Shown: piece after piece, positions 10,867 through 21,379 of the stretch
Layout of the letters: each line of letters opens with the position of its first letter
How positions within the stretch are numbered: the stretch's first letter is position 1
Source: Lobosporangium transversale
Lineage: Eukaryota > Mortierellomycota > Mortierellomycetes > Mortierellales > Mortierellaceae
Reading direction: 5' to 3'
NCBI RefSeq assembly: GCF_002105155.1
Contig: NW_019029032.1
Span: 1-64,000 of the forward strand
Length of the DNA: 64,000 nt
Made by a program: the position numbers and the translations under genes
The notes under the pieces: generated by a model
Databases searched by the model: none
Seen by the model: only the letters and a program-made list of their open reading frames with translations
Told to the model about the DNA's origin: nothing

Positions 10867-12234
10867 TATGCCGTTTTCCAAAAAAAAAAAAAAAAAAAAA
10901 AAAAAAGCATGAATATCGATACCAGCCTACCGCTCTTTTGATCCTTCAATTAGCTTTATTTCTTGTTTGCTAATAAAAATAAATAAAAAAATAAAAAAAT
11001 AAATAAAAAAAATAACACTTTTATATCCCAAACAGGTTTCTCAATTAGTAATGTTGGCATAAAAAATATCCAGAACCTGAGAAGCAAACATGCCATAGCG
11101 TGTCCAATACCGTATTCAATGGACCGGATTGCCAAATAGACCTTCCATCTGTGTATGCTATACTTTGGCCACTTGGCCTTCGGTTGCTCAGGCTCGCACA
11201 TTTTATTTCATTTATAGCCCATCGCATATTAGCTGGCATCGTACATGTATGGTATCATCCATTCTTTTTCAGAACTTGGAGCCTCAGGTACTGAGGGTTT
11301 GAATAAGCTTGCCCTTAAATTTTTCGCCGCTAATAACTGCTCAGTACGCATAATGAAAGCCACACCCTTCTTGAGAAGCTCCGTCAGCGGTTCCGTAACC
11401 CTGTTAAGCCTAAGGAGGCGCGCATATCTTCCTTGCTATAAAGTGGAACGAAGTTCTTGGGCCTTGTTGGTACTTCCTGGCATTATATCGATCTCACCCT
11501 AGCCTAGATAGCCCCCAGTGACTTTCGTCTTGTCATGCTTATCATATTTGAAGTGGATATTATTTGCTTTGTACTTGATTCCTTCATAAGGAGAACAGGT
11601 CACTACCTACGCTGGGTCGAGCAAGTTTACTGAGTGCGAGACTTAGTATCATCATGAAGGAGTATATTAAGCACATGGATTCTGGGACATTTACAAACAA
11701 AGCGGTACCATTCAAGCTCAAAAGCGCGCCGCACACATGCAGCCGTTTCGTTTGGAATGCGCTCGCATGGGCAGTGGGTTTATACACACGATGCCATGGG
11801 ATGAACACTTGAAGCCCCTTGACCCTATTTTTGCAGCGGTTCGTATTGAGTTAAACTCAATGGTACACACCACTTACTCTCCATTTCTAGTCCCTGGCGC
11901 ACTATTGACACCCTCCTTGCACCATCTTACGTACACTAGCTAGATCCCCGATAGCTGGCTGGTGCTCCAAGATGGATGGGTCTTTTAATCTTTTTTACCT
12001 TTCGTTTTTTCTTATTTTTCTTATTTTCTTTATTTTTTTTCTCTTTCTCTTTCCCTTTTCAGCTTATTCGCCTTTTTTTTCTGCATTGTCGTCACCATTT
12101 TGCTTTATACTTTCTTTTCTTTTTTTTCTTTTTCTTTTTTCTTTTTTATATCCTTTTTATTTTTTTATCTTCTTTTATCTTTTTTTATATTCATTTCTTT
12201 CTGTGGTTCTTTTAGACAGCGGCGTCGGCCTCCT
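10867..12234. other. Gene-poor region with low-complexity tracts
   Basis: It starts with a long A run and an AAATAAAA-rich tract (about 10965-11015). A pyrimidine-rich tract occupies about 11985-12210. A frame at about 11585-11830 on the plus strand reads as a plausible protein fragment (SIIMKEYIKHMDSG) but ends without start, splice sites or family match. No gene is called. Confidence 0.45.
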
Positions 12235-12516
12235 TGAACCAGCACCACCCAGGGCACACCATGAGGAGGTGGCCCAATCAGCAAAACTCTTGGCAGTGCG
12301 TCTTAAAACGGATCCGTAGCGGCTATTGGCGTATATGGCCTTGTCCAAGCCCTGTTGTTGAAGCTCAGGGGTGTTTCCTCGCACAATGGGCTTCTCGGGC
12401 AGTTCACTAAGAGCTGCCACTGCCGTTTCAGGGCTGTGTTGGTTATCCTCGAATAGCTCCGTAATATTATCTCTGCTCAAGTAGAGTTGGAATGCATACA
12501 TCTGACAAAGTGGCAT
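12235..12516 (-). other. Coding-like fragment, unknown
   Basis: On the minus strand a frame reads as ordinary soluble protein (RDNITELFEDNQHSPETAV, then KAIYANSRYGSVLRRT) before degrading into low-complexity sequence. It lies downstream of, and on the same strand as, the Rif1-like gene. It may be a remnant of that gene's 3' part or an unrelated relic. No domain is recognised. Confidence 0.25.
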
Positions 12517-12881
12517 AAGGGATCAACACACTCACTGCTCTCTTCAAGAACTGCACCTCAATCCAGGAGAGATTGTTCGTTTTTTACATTTCCTCCACTT
12601 TCCTTTCTTGTCCATCTTCGTATACAAGTCATGGCCCAGCTTGGTAGAGTGTTTGTGGTTTGCAAGTGGCTATAGTGCTAGAAAAAAAAGTGATGCAGAG
12701 CTTTCTTTAGTATAAATTACATGCTCTTTTATGAACTGCCTCTACAGATATAGCCGACCGTAAGAGAACTTCAATAATAGAAGGCAACCAACTTACATGA
12801 ATGTATTATTGCACTCTGTTCGGTCGAGAGGACATTCTGGTCATTTGAGCAAGGAGGTGTTGACCAGTCGAAGAGGCATCA

Positions 12882-13880
12882 TTACATCGAGACACCATTT
12901 GGTCGAGGAGCGAGGATCGCCATCCTCATCAGCCTCAATGCCTTTGACTGAATGCGAGGAATGGTCGATTTTGACTTTGTGAGCACGGGTTTGAACCAAG
13001 TCTGGGTTGTTGCTACTGCCTCATTCGGGAACCGCGCAAACACGGTAGATATACCGTCTAGGCATCCACTAGTGATACTCGATGCCTCAAAGCGGGAGTC
13101 TAGATTGCTCGTGAGCGCTTGAATCATCTGTAAGAGGAACGGGAGCAGCCACCTTGAAGGGATTTCATTAGATGCAAGGATCCAGACAGCCAAATGGCAA
13201 GTGCGTGCCTCATTTGTTGTGTTGACCAGATGCAGGATCCGCATCATCATGTGCTGGACCTCTCCTTGAGTGAACATGACAGCGATCGACTGGTTAGAAA
13301 GGAAGTGGCTTGTGCACTTGAGCGCTGCCTGGATCAGACTTGGGTGGTTGTTTGAATCCAAGTCCCTCACGAAATACTGAGCAAAAGCCCGCACCGACTC
13401 TTGCTGCAGAAGCTCCCCACGGCCCTCTTTGAGGTAAATACTCAATAACTGGTAGGCCGAAAAGCGCGACCGCGTGTCCCTGGCCCCCAATAGCGCCAAG
13501 GCTCTCTCCACAGAGACTGGGCCCTCTGGGTAGCTGTCACCTCTGCTTCTGACCATGTGAGGGTTCTTCACCTCTGGGTGGTCAAGCATACGCTCCCAGC
13601 TTAGGATGCGTACCGGAGCCGACGACTTGAGGATGCCTTTTAACTTGGCAGTCGACACTTCCCTTGGCTCTTGGAAAGTGAAGACGACGCGCTTTGCTGG
13701 AGTGGCTGGCTGCTCCAGTGCCACATCCTCGGCCTTCCTCTTCTTGCTTGTTGATGGACCTGACTCTGCTGCATTGTGGGAAGTGCTACAGGCCACTGGC
13801 AGCCGGCGACACTTAGAGGCGGCTGCTTGCTCAAGCGCCGTATTTTCCGCTTTCCTTTTCATATTAGTGGATGCGCTCAT
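12882..13880 (-). CDS. Rif1-like protein, N-terminal domain only (truncated)
   Basis: Rif1 is a large HEAT/ARM-repeat protein that acts at telomeres, in replication timing and in double-strand-break repair. The product is 332 residues from the ATG at 13880 (MSASTNMKRKAEN). It has two copies of a K-R-K-A-E-[ND]-x-A-L-E-Q motif, then an ATPAKRVVFTF / KLKGILKSS segment typical of the start of fungal Rif1. Helical repeats follow (DTRSRFSAYQLLSIYLKEGR; SLIQAALKCTSHFLSNQ). It stops at 12882, only a small part of the usual length of more than 1000 residues, so it is probably a truncated paralogue or pseudogene. The C-terminal PP1-binding and DNA-binding parts are not visible. Assignment rests on the N-terminal pattern only. 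A generic HEAT protein is the alternative. Confidence 0.58.
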   Translation of the reverse strand: MSASTNMKRKAENTALEQAAASKCRRLPVACSTSHNAAESGPSTSKKRKAEDVALEQPATPAKRVVFTFQEPREVSTAKLKGILKSSAPVRILSWERMLDHPEVKNPHMVRSRGDSYPEGPVSVERALALLGARDTRSRFSAYQLLSIYLKEGRGELLQQESVRAFAQYFVRDLDSNNHPSLIQAALKCTSHFLSNQSIAVMFTQGEVQHMMMRILHLVNTTNEARTCHLAVWILASNEIPSRWLLPFLLQMIQALTSNLDSRFEASSITSGCLDGISTVFARFPNEAVATTQTWFKPVLTKSKSTIPRIQSKALRLMRMAILAPRPNGVSM

Positions 13881-14934
13881 GGTGTAGAGGAGATATGTGT
13901 GTATGAAGAGGAACAAGGGGTCTGTTTGAAAAAAAGAGTGATGTTGAAGATGAAGAAGGCAAGAGAAAAGAAGTGAAATACGCTTAACAAAAGAAATAAA
14001 AAGAAGTGAGATAAGATAAGAAATAAATGAAGTGAGGTGCGTTGAAGGAAAGAAAGCGAAAGAAAAAGAAATATTGGTGGCAAGACTATGTCCTTATTCG
14101 GAATAGGTTTAAGGGGGTCAATGGCCAGTTTGTGTCCTATTGGCTGATTTTATTAACATGTCTTCAGACATTTGACTCTGCGTCGTTGCGCGAACGGAAA
14201 TAAAGGAAGAAGCAGAAATGACGCAATGTTATATAAAAGTAATATTAAGATGATGTTTTCACCAATTACAGCCGAATAAATCGATCAACGACAAATGGAG
14301 AGAAGCATTTTAAGTGTCCGTGCACATCCCTTTGTATAAATGCATGGATGATGGAGTAACAAACATGATAGACAATGGTTTTTGCCAATCTCTTTCCCAT
14401 CAACATAACCGCTCTTCCACTACTACACTGGCAGTCTTGTATGGCGATGTCATTGTTGCTGCTACCGCATCTATTGCTATTGTTGCTCCTTTTGGAAAGG
14501 AGAGCTCTTCTCTTTCTCTTTATGTATTTGCCTGATTGAAATAAGTTTAATTCGTTTTTGTAATGGGAAGAAGAGCTGGTTTTATTTACTAATAAAAGGT
14601 CTAACTTTCTTTGATAAGCACATCCTTAGAAAATTTCATAAGCTTATTCGGCGCTTAGGATAATGTTTTCAAGAATTAAAAAAAAAAAAAAAAAAAAAAA
14701 AAATCGGTTTGTAGATGCATTCAAACAGAGTGAAGTCCAATTTCCAATAATTTCACAGGATAAAAATGCTCAAAAGGGTATGGGCGGATTATAAGCGCGA
14801 TTCATATGAATAAAAAAAAAAAAAAATTAAATAAAAAAAAAAAAAAAAAAAAAAAAGGAATATCGACGATGCAAACGAACCCATCTGTCACTCCTTCGAT
14901 CTCGCTGAGCACGCTGTAACAGATTCGCCACTCG
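13881..14934. other. Gene-poor region
   Basis: This is the upstream flank of the Rif1-like gene: a purine-rich leader, then AT-rich DNA with A runs at about 14679 and 14812-14857. A 73-residue frame at 14314 has no recognisable features. Nothing else is supported. Confidence 0.5.
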
Positions 14935-15130
14935 GGGACCTGGATATTTTTAAGTCAATAGGATTTATCGAGAGCTTTGAGTGGTGTGATGGTGAAGAGT
15001 CGTCTACAGATGAAGATGGAGATGGTGAGGCTGAGCTGCATAAAGAAAAGTGATGCGATCACCATGGCGTCCACAAGTCACACTTAGAGTATATCTGTTC
15101 TCGCGATTGTAAGCAGACACCGCAGACACC
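14935..15130 (+). pseudogene. Relic of the aladin 3' end
   Basis: A plus-strand frame reads WCDGEESSTDEDGDGEAEL, matching WSDGEESSTDEDRGGEAER in the last exon of the aladin gene at 3140. Upstream, GDLDIF matches RDLDIF of the same protein. Stops and frame breaks surround it. It is only the last part of the gene and is not functional. Confidence 0.75.
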
Positions 15131-15599
15131 GACATATTATATTGTTGTCACTTCGAATCGCTCCTAGACATGGGAGTCAGGTCGAATCAGTTTTTTGCCC
15201 TTCTAATATTTGACATAAAATGAAGTGAACTCACTCTTAACCATTATACAATTGGAATAAACAGAACAAATAAGGTCATAAACAATGTACTACATGTATG
15301 CATTAAAAAGCGCCTCCTGGCTTTCATTACTATTCGTCCCGTAGGTTGCTTTATTTCATCTTGATGCTATTAGACTGATATAGGTTACTCTAAGTATATT
15401 TGTATAAATAATCTTTCGGATATGGAAGAGAGAGATTAAGGCGTAATGCCAGGGGCATTTGCTTTCATCTCTGTCATATATAAGTTATAGATGTGGGTGA
15501 AGCTGTGGGTGAAGCTGTAGGTGAGGCATATCTGTTTCACTGTCTAGAGATATTCTTCAATGTACATTGAAAACGTACTCTTAGCAGTGTTATAGAGCT

Positions 15600-16364
15600 G
15601 TCTCTTTGCGGCCATAGTGGCATCCGACAGTGAGACCAAGAACGGCAACATGTGGGCATTGTCAAACCTCGCCATGAGCACATGGTAACCGGACAAAACC
15701 ATTGTGCAGGAAATTCCTCAAAAAAATCCGCGGGAAGTAGAGATTCGCGTAGATGAAGGGCATCGGTGGCTAAAAAGATGAGCGGTAATTAAGGCTATTG
15801 TCTTCAAAGGCCCAGAACCGTGGACGACCCCGATTCTGGGGCTGATGATAATGGATGTATTGACGGCGATCTCTGCAAGGATTGCTATTGTTGAAGCCGA
15901 TGTTGGTGGCTGTGTATTGATCAAGTTTGCTTTATCCATCTGGAGACCTCTCAGGCCCAAGCAGCCATTTGCTCTATATTTTGTGAGGCGTCTTTTACAA
16001 ATGTACCGTGGTATGTCTAAAGATGCTATCTCAAAACCCTGACACTGCTTTGTTAGAGGATTTAATCTAGTTTTTGAAATGACCAGTGTATGTTGCATCT
16101 AGAGTATCTTGATTCCAGCATTTGATATCGTTCTACCATGCCTCCACTCATTTGGAGTCGAAGAGCGAGCTGAGATGTGCCACTTCTGAAGGTGCCTGTA
16201 GGCTCGAGAGTAAGATGGCCTGATTGTATCGCGTCTTCTAACAATGAATAGAGCGGCGGTAAGAACAAAGTCCGATCCAGACACCCAGCTAGTCGAAGTG
16301 CTGTCTCCAATGTCATCTCTTTGATTGTGAAGTCTACTATGAGGGAAAAACCGTTGCCTTGCAA
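15600..16364 (-). pseudogene. Relic of the O-fucosyltransferase-like gene
   Basis: Minus-strand fragments match the gene at 1107: LETALRLAGCLDRTLFLPPL, then MVERYQML, NQDTLDATYTGHF in a shifted frame, and LGLRGLQMDKANLINTQPPT (compare IVQMDKANLTNTQPPTSAS). About 0.4 kb of the middle is missing, and several stops and frame changes occur. No expression is expected. Confidence 0.75.
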
Positions 16365-16648
16365 CTGCTAGTGAAGAAGAGATATCCTTCTAAGGATGCA
16401 ATTAAGCAAAGGAGGTGATATGAACACGAGGCTAGACTGATCTGATTGGTCATAATCAAACAAGTACAAAAGATAAATGATTGCAATTATGAATGTGCTT
16501 AATGTCTAATGAGGGCAGCATTCATCGAATCAGCATCAATAACTAAAAGAATCCACAGGCCATTCCTCTCTCTTCATTTTTTCTCTGAGCCCTGATTTTG
16601 CTTTCGTTATTCATTTCCCCATCATTTTTGACACTTTCTTTCATCAAG

Positions 16649-17539
16649 ATGGCTATTAAAATCACGCGCTGGAGCATCGCTCTATGGATGCTGCTTAACA
16701 TTTTACCATACACATTTGCCTCCGAACAAAAGTGCAAGTGTGCCACGGGGGAAATACCCAAAGAGAATAAGTTGACAAGTAAGGCTCTGGAAAATTGACA
16801 AAAGGATAACCTTTCTCTCCTCTTAACCCTTTCCTTTCTCTCCTTGAATAATAATAATAACATGTCGATATTAGGAAAGGCTGCCGCTATCGGAGTCGCA
16901 GCAGTCGCTGGTGCTGTTATAGCCCCTGTCATTGTCACTGGTGCCGTCGCTAGCATCGGTTTTAGCGCTGCAGGTATCACAGGTGGAAGCTTAGCTGCAG
17001 CATTTATGTCCACATATGGAGGTACAGTTACAACTGGCTCTACTTGTGCAGTTCTCCAATCCATTGGCGCAGGTGGACTAGGAGTAACTGGAACGGCTAT
17101 TTCTGGTGTGGCAGGAGGTGCTCTAGCCGCAGGGACCACAGCGATAGTTGAAACTCTTTCTGAAGCCCGTGCAATAGGCGGAGCAAGACTCGATAAAGCT
17201 AAAGCCTCCTTATACAGAGCAGTTTCCATGGTTTCTAGGACTGAGGTAGCAAAAGCACCCCCAGCTGTTTCTGAGGCCAATGCAGTAGGAGCTACAGGTT
17301 TCGGCAAGGTCAAGGCCTTATTCAGAGCAGCTTTCGTGACTTCTAGGGTTGGTGTAGCACCCCCAGTAGCTTGTAAGACCGATACAGTAGGAGCTACAGG
17401 CTTTGGTAAGGTCAAGGCCCTATTCAAAGCAGCTTTCGTGACATCTAGGGCTGGTGTAGTAGCTTGTGAGACCAATGCAGTAGAAGTTACAGGTTTCAGT
17501 AAGGCCAAGGCCTTTTTCAGATCAGCAATAGGAAAGTAG
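16649..17539 (+). CDS. Secreted ISG12/IFI6-IFI27-like protein, paralogue 2
   Basis: Model: exon 1 16649-16778, phase-1 intron with donor GTAAGG and acceptor ATATTAG, exon 2 16875-17539, giving 264 residues. Exon 1 encodes a signal peptide (IALWMLLNILPYTFA, residues about 10-24) and a short linker with CKC. Exon 2 begins KAAAIGVAAVAGAVIAPVIV and carries the ISG12 (PF06140) core with STCAVLQSIGAGGLGVTGTA. The C-terminus has four tandem units of about 30-35 residues. The clearest two read GATGFGKVKALFRAAFVTSR and GATGFGKVKALFKAAFVTSR; each would form a basic amphipathic helix. The intron keeps a CTTAAC branch-point-like site and a pyrimidine tract. The alternative is an unspliced start inside the intron (ATG at 16862), leaving a 49-codon signal-peptide ORF upstream; in-frame conservation of the splice in paralogue 1 argues against it. 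Function is unknown; secretion or ER insertion is inferred. Confidence 0.74.
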
Positions 17540-18300
17540 TGATGTGCCATTTTCTAGGAAAAAAAAATATAAAAGTTTAGGCTAAGGAAACATGGCGAAG
17601 TCAATGCTCTTCAACTTAAAAGGCAAATAATAAATATCCTCACTAAAACATACAGCCGGATGGGAATCACTGTCAAACATGCTTGCGATAATTATCCGAA
17701 ACGGTTCCTGATCATGCTGTGAAATTATACAAGAGCAATTTTGAAGATCAGCTTTGGCGAAGACATATTCCATATTTATCACAGGATGAACGAAATACGC
17801 TCAAACCACATTCCTTAGTGACGAGCGGCATAGTCAACCTTGTTTTAATAACTAATCCTAGTTTTTAGACGCGGTCAATGCTGTATTTCTCGATCTTGAG
17901 GGCGCATAGTCCGAAAAAGTACGTAGGTGAATTTGCCTGTTTAATTTTAATTGTGGAAATGGCAATGTTGGATAGGGGGCCTCACGTTACCATGACATGT
18001 GGTATCTGTAATAGCTGCAGACAGGCGCGTCCACCTGTTCCTTGCCTTAAATGTACCTTGCTCATTTTATATTGCGAGTAGACTGCACACTTAATGCAAA
18101 CTTATATCGAATTCTTATTTGTGGAAACACTCGGATCAAATAAATATCCACAATCTCTGCACGTCTTGCTCTATCTCTACCGAGAGTATCAATCATATCC
18201 ACAAATAAAAAAAGTACACAATAAGACTTTTGTTACAGCGTATGAAATCCCAGCTCTTCTGTCTAATCAAACAAGCGGTAAAAACAATCCAATAAAAACA
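17540..18300. other. Gene-free spacer
   Basis: No supported gene lies between the intact ISG12-like gene and the ISG12-like relic. A frame from 18094 runs into the relic but lacks motifs before 18301. Confidence 0.5.
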
Positions 18301-18510
18301 ATGACAACAAAAAAAGCTGTGGTTATTGTAATCTCAGCAACTGTTGATGCTGTTGCTAGTCCTTCGCTTGTTGTAATCGCCATCGATAGCGAGCTTGGTT
18401 CAGGCGGTATAATATCTGGTATACTAGCCACCAAACTAGAGAGGCCTTGTAACAGCGGCTTTGCTTGTGCTATTTCCAGTCCTTCAGGCAGCTGGGCTGG
18501 GGAAAATGTG
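18301..18510 (+). pseudogene. Frameshifted ISG12-like relic
   Basis: From the ATG at 18301 the frame reads KKAVVIVISATVDAVASPSL, then GSGGIISGILATK. This aligns with AAIIATAATLGAVAGPPLAV and GAGGIASGTLAAE of the gene at 46650. The remaining core (VTA..LQAAGLG) continues only in another frame (about 18450-18510), so an indel separates the two halves. The usual SxCAxxQSIGAxGLG signature is eroded. It lies 0.8 kb downstream of the intact paralogue at 16649 in the same orientation and is best read as a dead tandem duplicate. Confidence 0.68.
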
Positions 18511-19074
18511 AGCTATTGTTTCTAGGTTACTGGTAAACGCTCCGCCCTAGGGGTATGCAATAGGGAAAGGCGGCAAGATGAAGTCATTATACTACAAGCC
18601 GACACCTTAAAACAGAAGAAAAGAGGCGAAGGCGAAGAAAAAAAAACAGACACTTCGCCATCACCAAAAGCTTAATCCAGGTGCACAGACGTTGTGTACT
18701 GTGAATACATTAAGCTTAATGCATAGTCCTCGCCAAAAAGTCGTCGACTAATATATTTCTCACATTTATAAATTGAATAAAATACCCTACAGAAAAAAAC
18801 CTTCACGTAAATTTCTGTTTTTTCAGATTTAATTCAAAAATATATTAGTCAACAACTTTTTGGCGAGGACTCTGGTTGGCTGTGTAGGATGATATATGAC
18901 TGCATAGGGACAGATCGACTTTCGTGATCGTAACAACTCTGCCTGATATGCCACTTCCATCTGACGTATCTTCCTCATCGTATCGCATATGCATGCATAC
19001 CCTACACCTTATGACTAATCATTGATCAAGATTCTAACACCCACCTGTCATCTACATTTCTAAGAATGGTCTAT

Positions 19075-19107
<33 letters not shown>

Positions 19108-19322
19108 TAGAATCCACTACCTTGGCGTCTTGTTGTACCTTAGCACCTAGATTGAGATTTAACTTTGCCAATGGCCTAGGACGTGGCTTAAGTTCAGGAT
19201 ATTTGATTTGTAAGGGCTCCTGAGCCTCTTGATATTGAACCTTAATTTTATTTATTTTATTGCTCTGCATTGATTATATTTTCCCCATCTTCTGGATCTC
19301 CAATATTAGTACAGGCCGGCTC
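18511..19322. other. Gene-free spacer with a small MITE
   Basis: Apart from the element at 18725-18871 there is an A run at about 19076. A minus-strand frame at 19106-19270 is charged and Pro-rich and lies just past the SNAPC1 stop. It may be a further SNAPC1 exon or its 3' UTR, but no splice link is clear. Confidence 0.4.
18725..18871. mobile_element. Small MITE (147 bp)
   Basis: The ends are inverted repeats of about 35 bp: AGTCCTCGCCAAAAAGT at 18725 and its reverse complement ending at 18871, both continuing into GACTAATATATTT with one or two mismatches. The interior is AT-rich and non-coding. Superfamily is not determined; no clean target-site duplication is visible. Confidence 0.7.
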
Positions 19323-21379
19323 TTATACATCATTTGAAGCATGTTGATCATTCAGCTGCTCAGTATCCATACGCCTTCTCTTGGTATGTCGCCTAAATTT
19401 TGATCGATTTTTGGAGCGTTTATAATTTATAGTATTTCGTTTGTCAGGCTATATTTATGTGAAATATAATTAGATAAAGATCAAATTAATATACGAAATA
19501 ATGATCACTCTTGTCTTACTTCGGTTTCTCCATCTTTTCCTTCCTACCAATAGTTCATCAGGAAACATATAGTCATTGAGCGCCAAGCCGCCTTCATCCG
19601 CAAATCTATATCGTGCAATACGATCTTTATCGTATTCTTTAGCAATTTCCTCAATCCGGAGAGCAAAATCACCCTGTGAGGCCTGTAATAAAGAAAGTGG
19701 GAATACATATGGTAATTCATGTCTAGAACCAATTTCGCCAGTGGCAGTGCTGGACAAAGCCGACTCAAGCCTGTACCGATTATTTTGATCATTTTGCTCT
19801 GTTGATATAGCTGTCGCCACCGATGAGCCTTCGATATTGCTTGGTACAATAGGGGTGGCTCTTTGGCCAAAGTTCAAAGGTACTGCTTGCCTAGGCTGTA
19901 TTGGCTGTGCACTTGTGTCGAATGCATTCAGTACTGTTGCGTCAAGATCTGCGGACTCCGCAGCATTCTTTTTTTGAATTTGCTCCGCAGCTCTAAAATT
20001 CATATGCGGTATAGAATCAATAGCACCTTCCATATATTTTCTTAGGAACTCGGGCAAGGGTTTAGCCACGAGTGGATTCATATCTGCGGGTTTGACGGCT
20101 CTCAGTTTGTCCATCACCATTTCACTTGCTCGGGCAGCAAGCGATACGGCCACCAGGTCTGCCTTTGACTGAAGATAGGAAGCAGATAGGCTATTAATAT
20201 CCTTCAGTAATTTACCCACTGGTATCTACAGATAAAAACATACAGGAGAAAGAAAGAGAAGGGTCGTTTTTAGTTCAAAGAACAACGCCATTGCTGAGGA
20301 AATGATTGATTTGGAAAAAAAAGAATTTATAGAATATTAAAAGAAGAAAAAGAAGAAAAAGAAAAAGAGGAAAAAAGAAAAAGAATGATTACTATACCAG
20401 ATTAGAAGAGTTCATGTTTTTTTCCAAACGGACCAATAACGCTTCATTACGAGCTCGCAGACCGCCTTCATCATTTTCCAACTCTTTGCTAAGCCTTTGT
20501 CTCTGGGCCGCATGAATGAAAGCGCCTCGGGAACGGAGCTTATGAATAACATAAATAAGATCGGTCGAATCATATTGAAATGCAAGTTCATAAAGGAGTT
20601 GAAGGTTTTCCCAAGTAGGTATAGTAATGCGAATTCCTGTTTTCTTGAAGAGGGCTGGTTGAGTAAAGTATAAGAAGTAGAGACAGTAAATAGCGCCAGC
20701 TTGTGCCACGAAAGTCTCCGTAGGAGAAAGAAAATCTGTTTTAATATAGAGCAATAAAAGAAGGGATGTGTAAGCACAGCATCCAATGAAAGGAAGATAG
20801 AAAACTCTTTGGAAATATGGACTCGCGTATTATAAGCTCCGATGTCTGTGGTCGTAATCAGCTTACCAAGCAAAATATCATAGAGAGCCTGCATGAATAC
20901 ATATCTTTCGTTTCTTTCAAGACAACCGGCATGGATCAAGTAAAATCTCTTCTCCTTCCAGATCTTTGAGAAGCTTGTAAAGTCTACACATTCATTCTAT
21001 TTATGATTTCAAGGAGAGAATGAGAAAAAAAACCCCCCGTAGTGCTAATTTAATCAGTATATACTTTTGCATTTTTTTTCTTCCTTTCTTTCATATACAC
21101 AGAAATAATGATTTTGTATAGTCTCACTGTATGTACTTTCTCATATTCGCGGACAATCATTTGAACGTCGTTATATAATGCTCGAGTACATAGCCCTATT
21201 CTTCCTAAAATTAGGCACTCGACTGTGCTTGGGGCTTTGTTATGATGACCTAAGAGCCATTGCTCCAAGGCATGTACAGAACGATGTGTATTTCCTGTTG
21301 TCGACGATGTTAATGAATTTAGGCCGTGCCCTTGACAGGCAGTAAGCGTAACATCAAATTCTGCTCTATTTCTTGACAT
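19323..21379 (-). CDS. SNAPC1 (SNAP43)-like snRNA-activating complex subunit
   Basis: SNAPc binds the proximal sequence element of snRNA promoters and recruits Pol II or Pol III. Exons from splice sites: 21379-21128, 20996-20867, 20735-20398, then 20225 to about 19503, and a last exon ending with TAA at 19323. The first four join in frame. Exon 2 gives VDFTSFSKIWKEKRF, and exon 3 gives FLSPTETFVAQAGAIYCLYF followed by WENLQLLYELAFQYDSTDL and KLRSRGAFIHAA. These are the conserved SNAPC1 core (the animal protein has an equivalent FLPPYTFQIRVGALYLLY block). Exon 4 is less conserved. The last exon is very basic (KRSKNRSKFRRHTKRRR), like a nuclear targeting tail; its join uses a weak donor and is provisional. 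The gene is divergent from the F-box gene, with a MITE in the shared upstream region. Confidence 0.83.

Larger units (their letters stand above)
14935..16560 (-). repeat. Decayed inverted copy of the 1-3.5 kb block
   Basis: Read on the minus strand, this segment reproduces in order the start-side flank (about 975-1060), the O-fucosyltransferase-like gene (1107-2733), the convergent spacer and the 3' end of the aladin gene up to about 3460. Each part is recognisable but interrupted by deletions, so 2.5 kb has shrunk to about 1.6 kb. The two copies are in opposite orientation and about 11.5 kb apart. The ISG12-like gene at 16649 lies next to the glycosyltransferase end of the copy. Confidence 0.8.

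Noticed and set aside
14314-14535. 73-codon frame with an Ala/Val stretch
   Set aside because: Looked like an ISG12 start but lacks the GI..G and QSIGA blocks.
16543-17550. 335-codon open frame antisense to the ISG12-like gene at 16649, and a similar one opposite 10461-10949
   Set aside because: They mirror the repeated Ala/Lys/Leu codons of the sense strand; the sense strand carries the family signature and splice sites.
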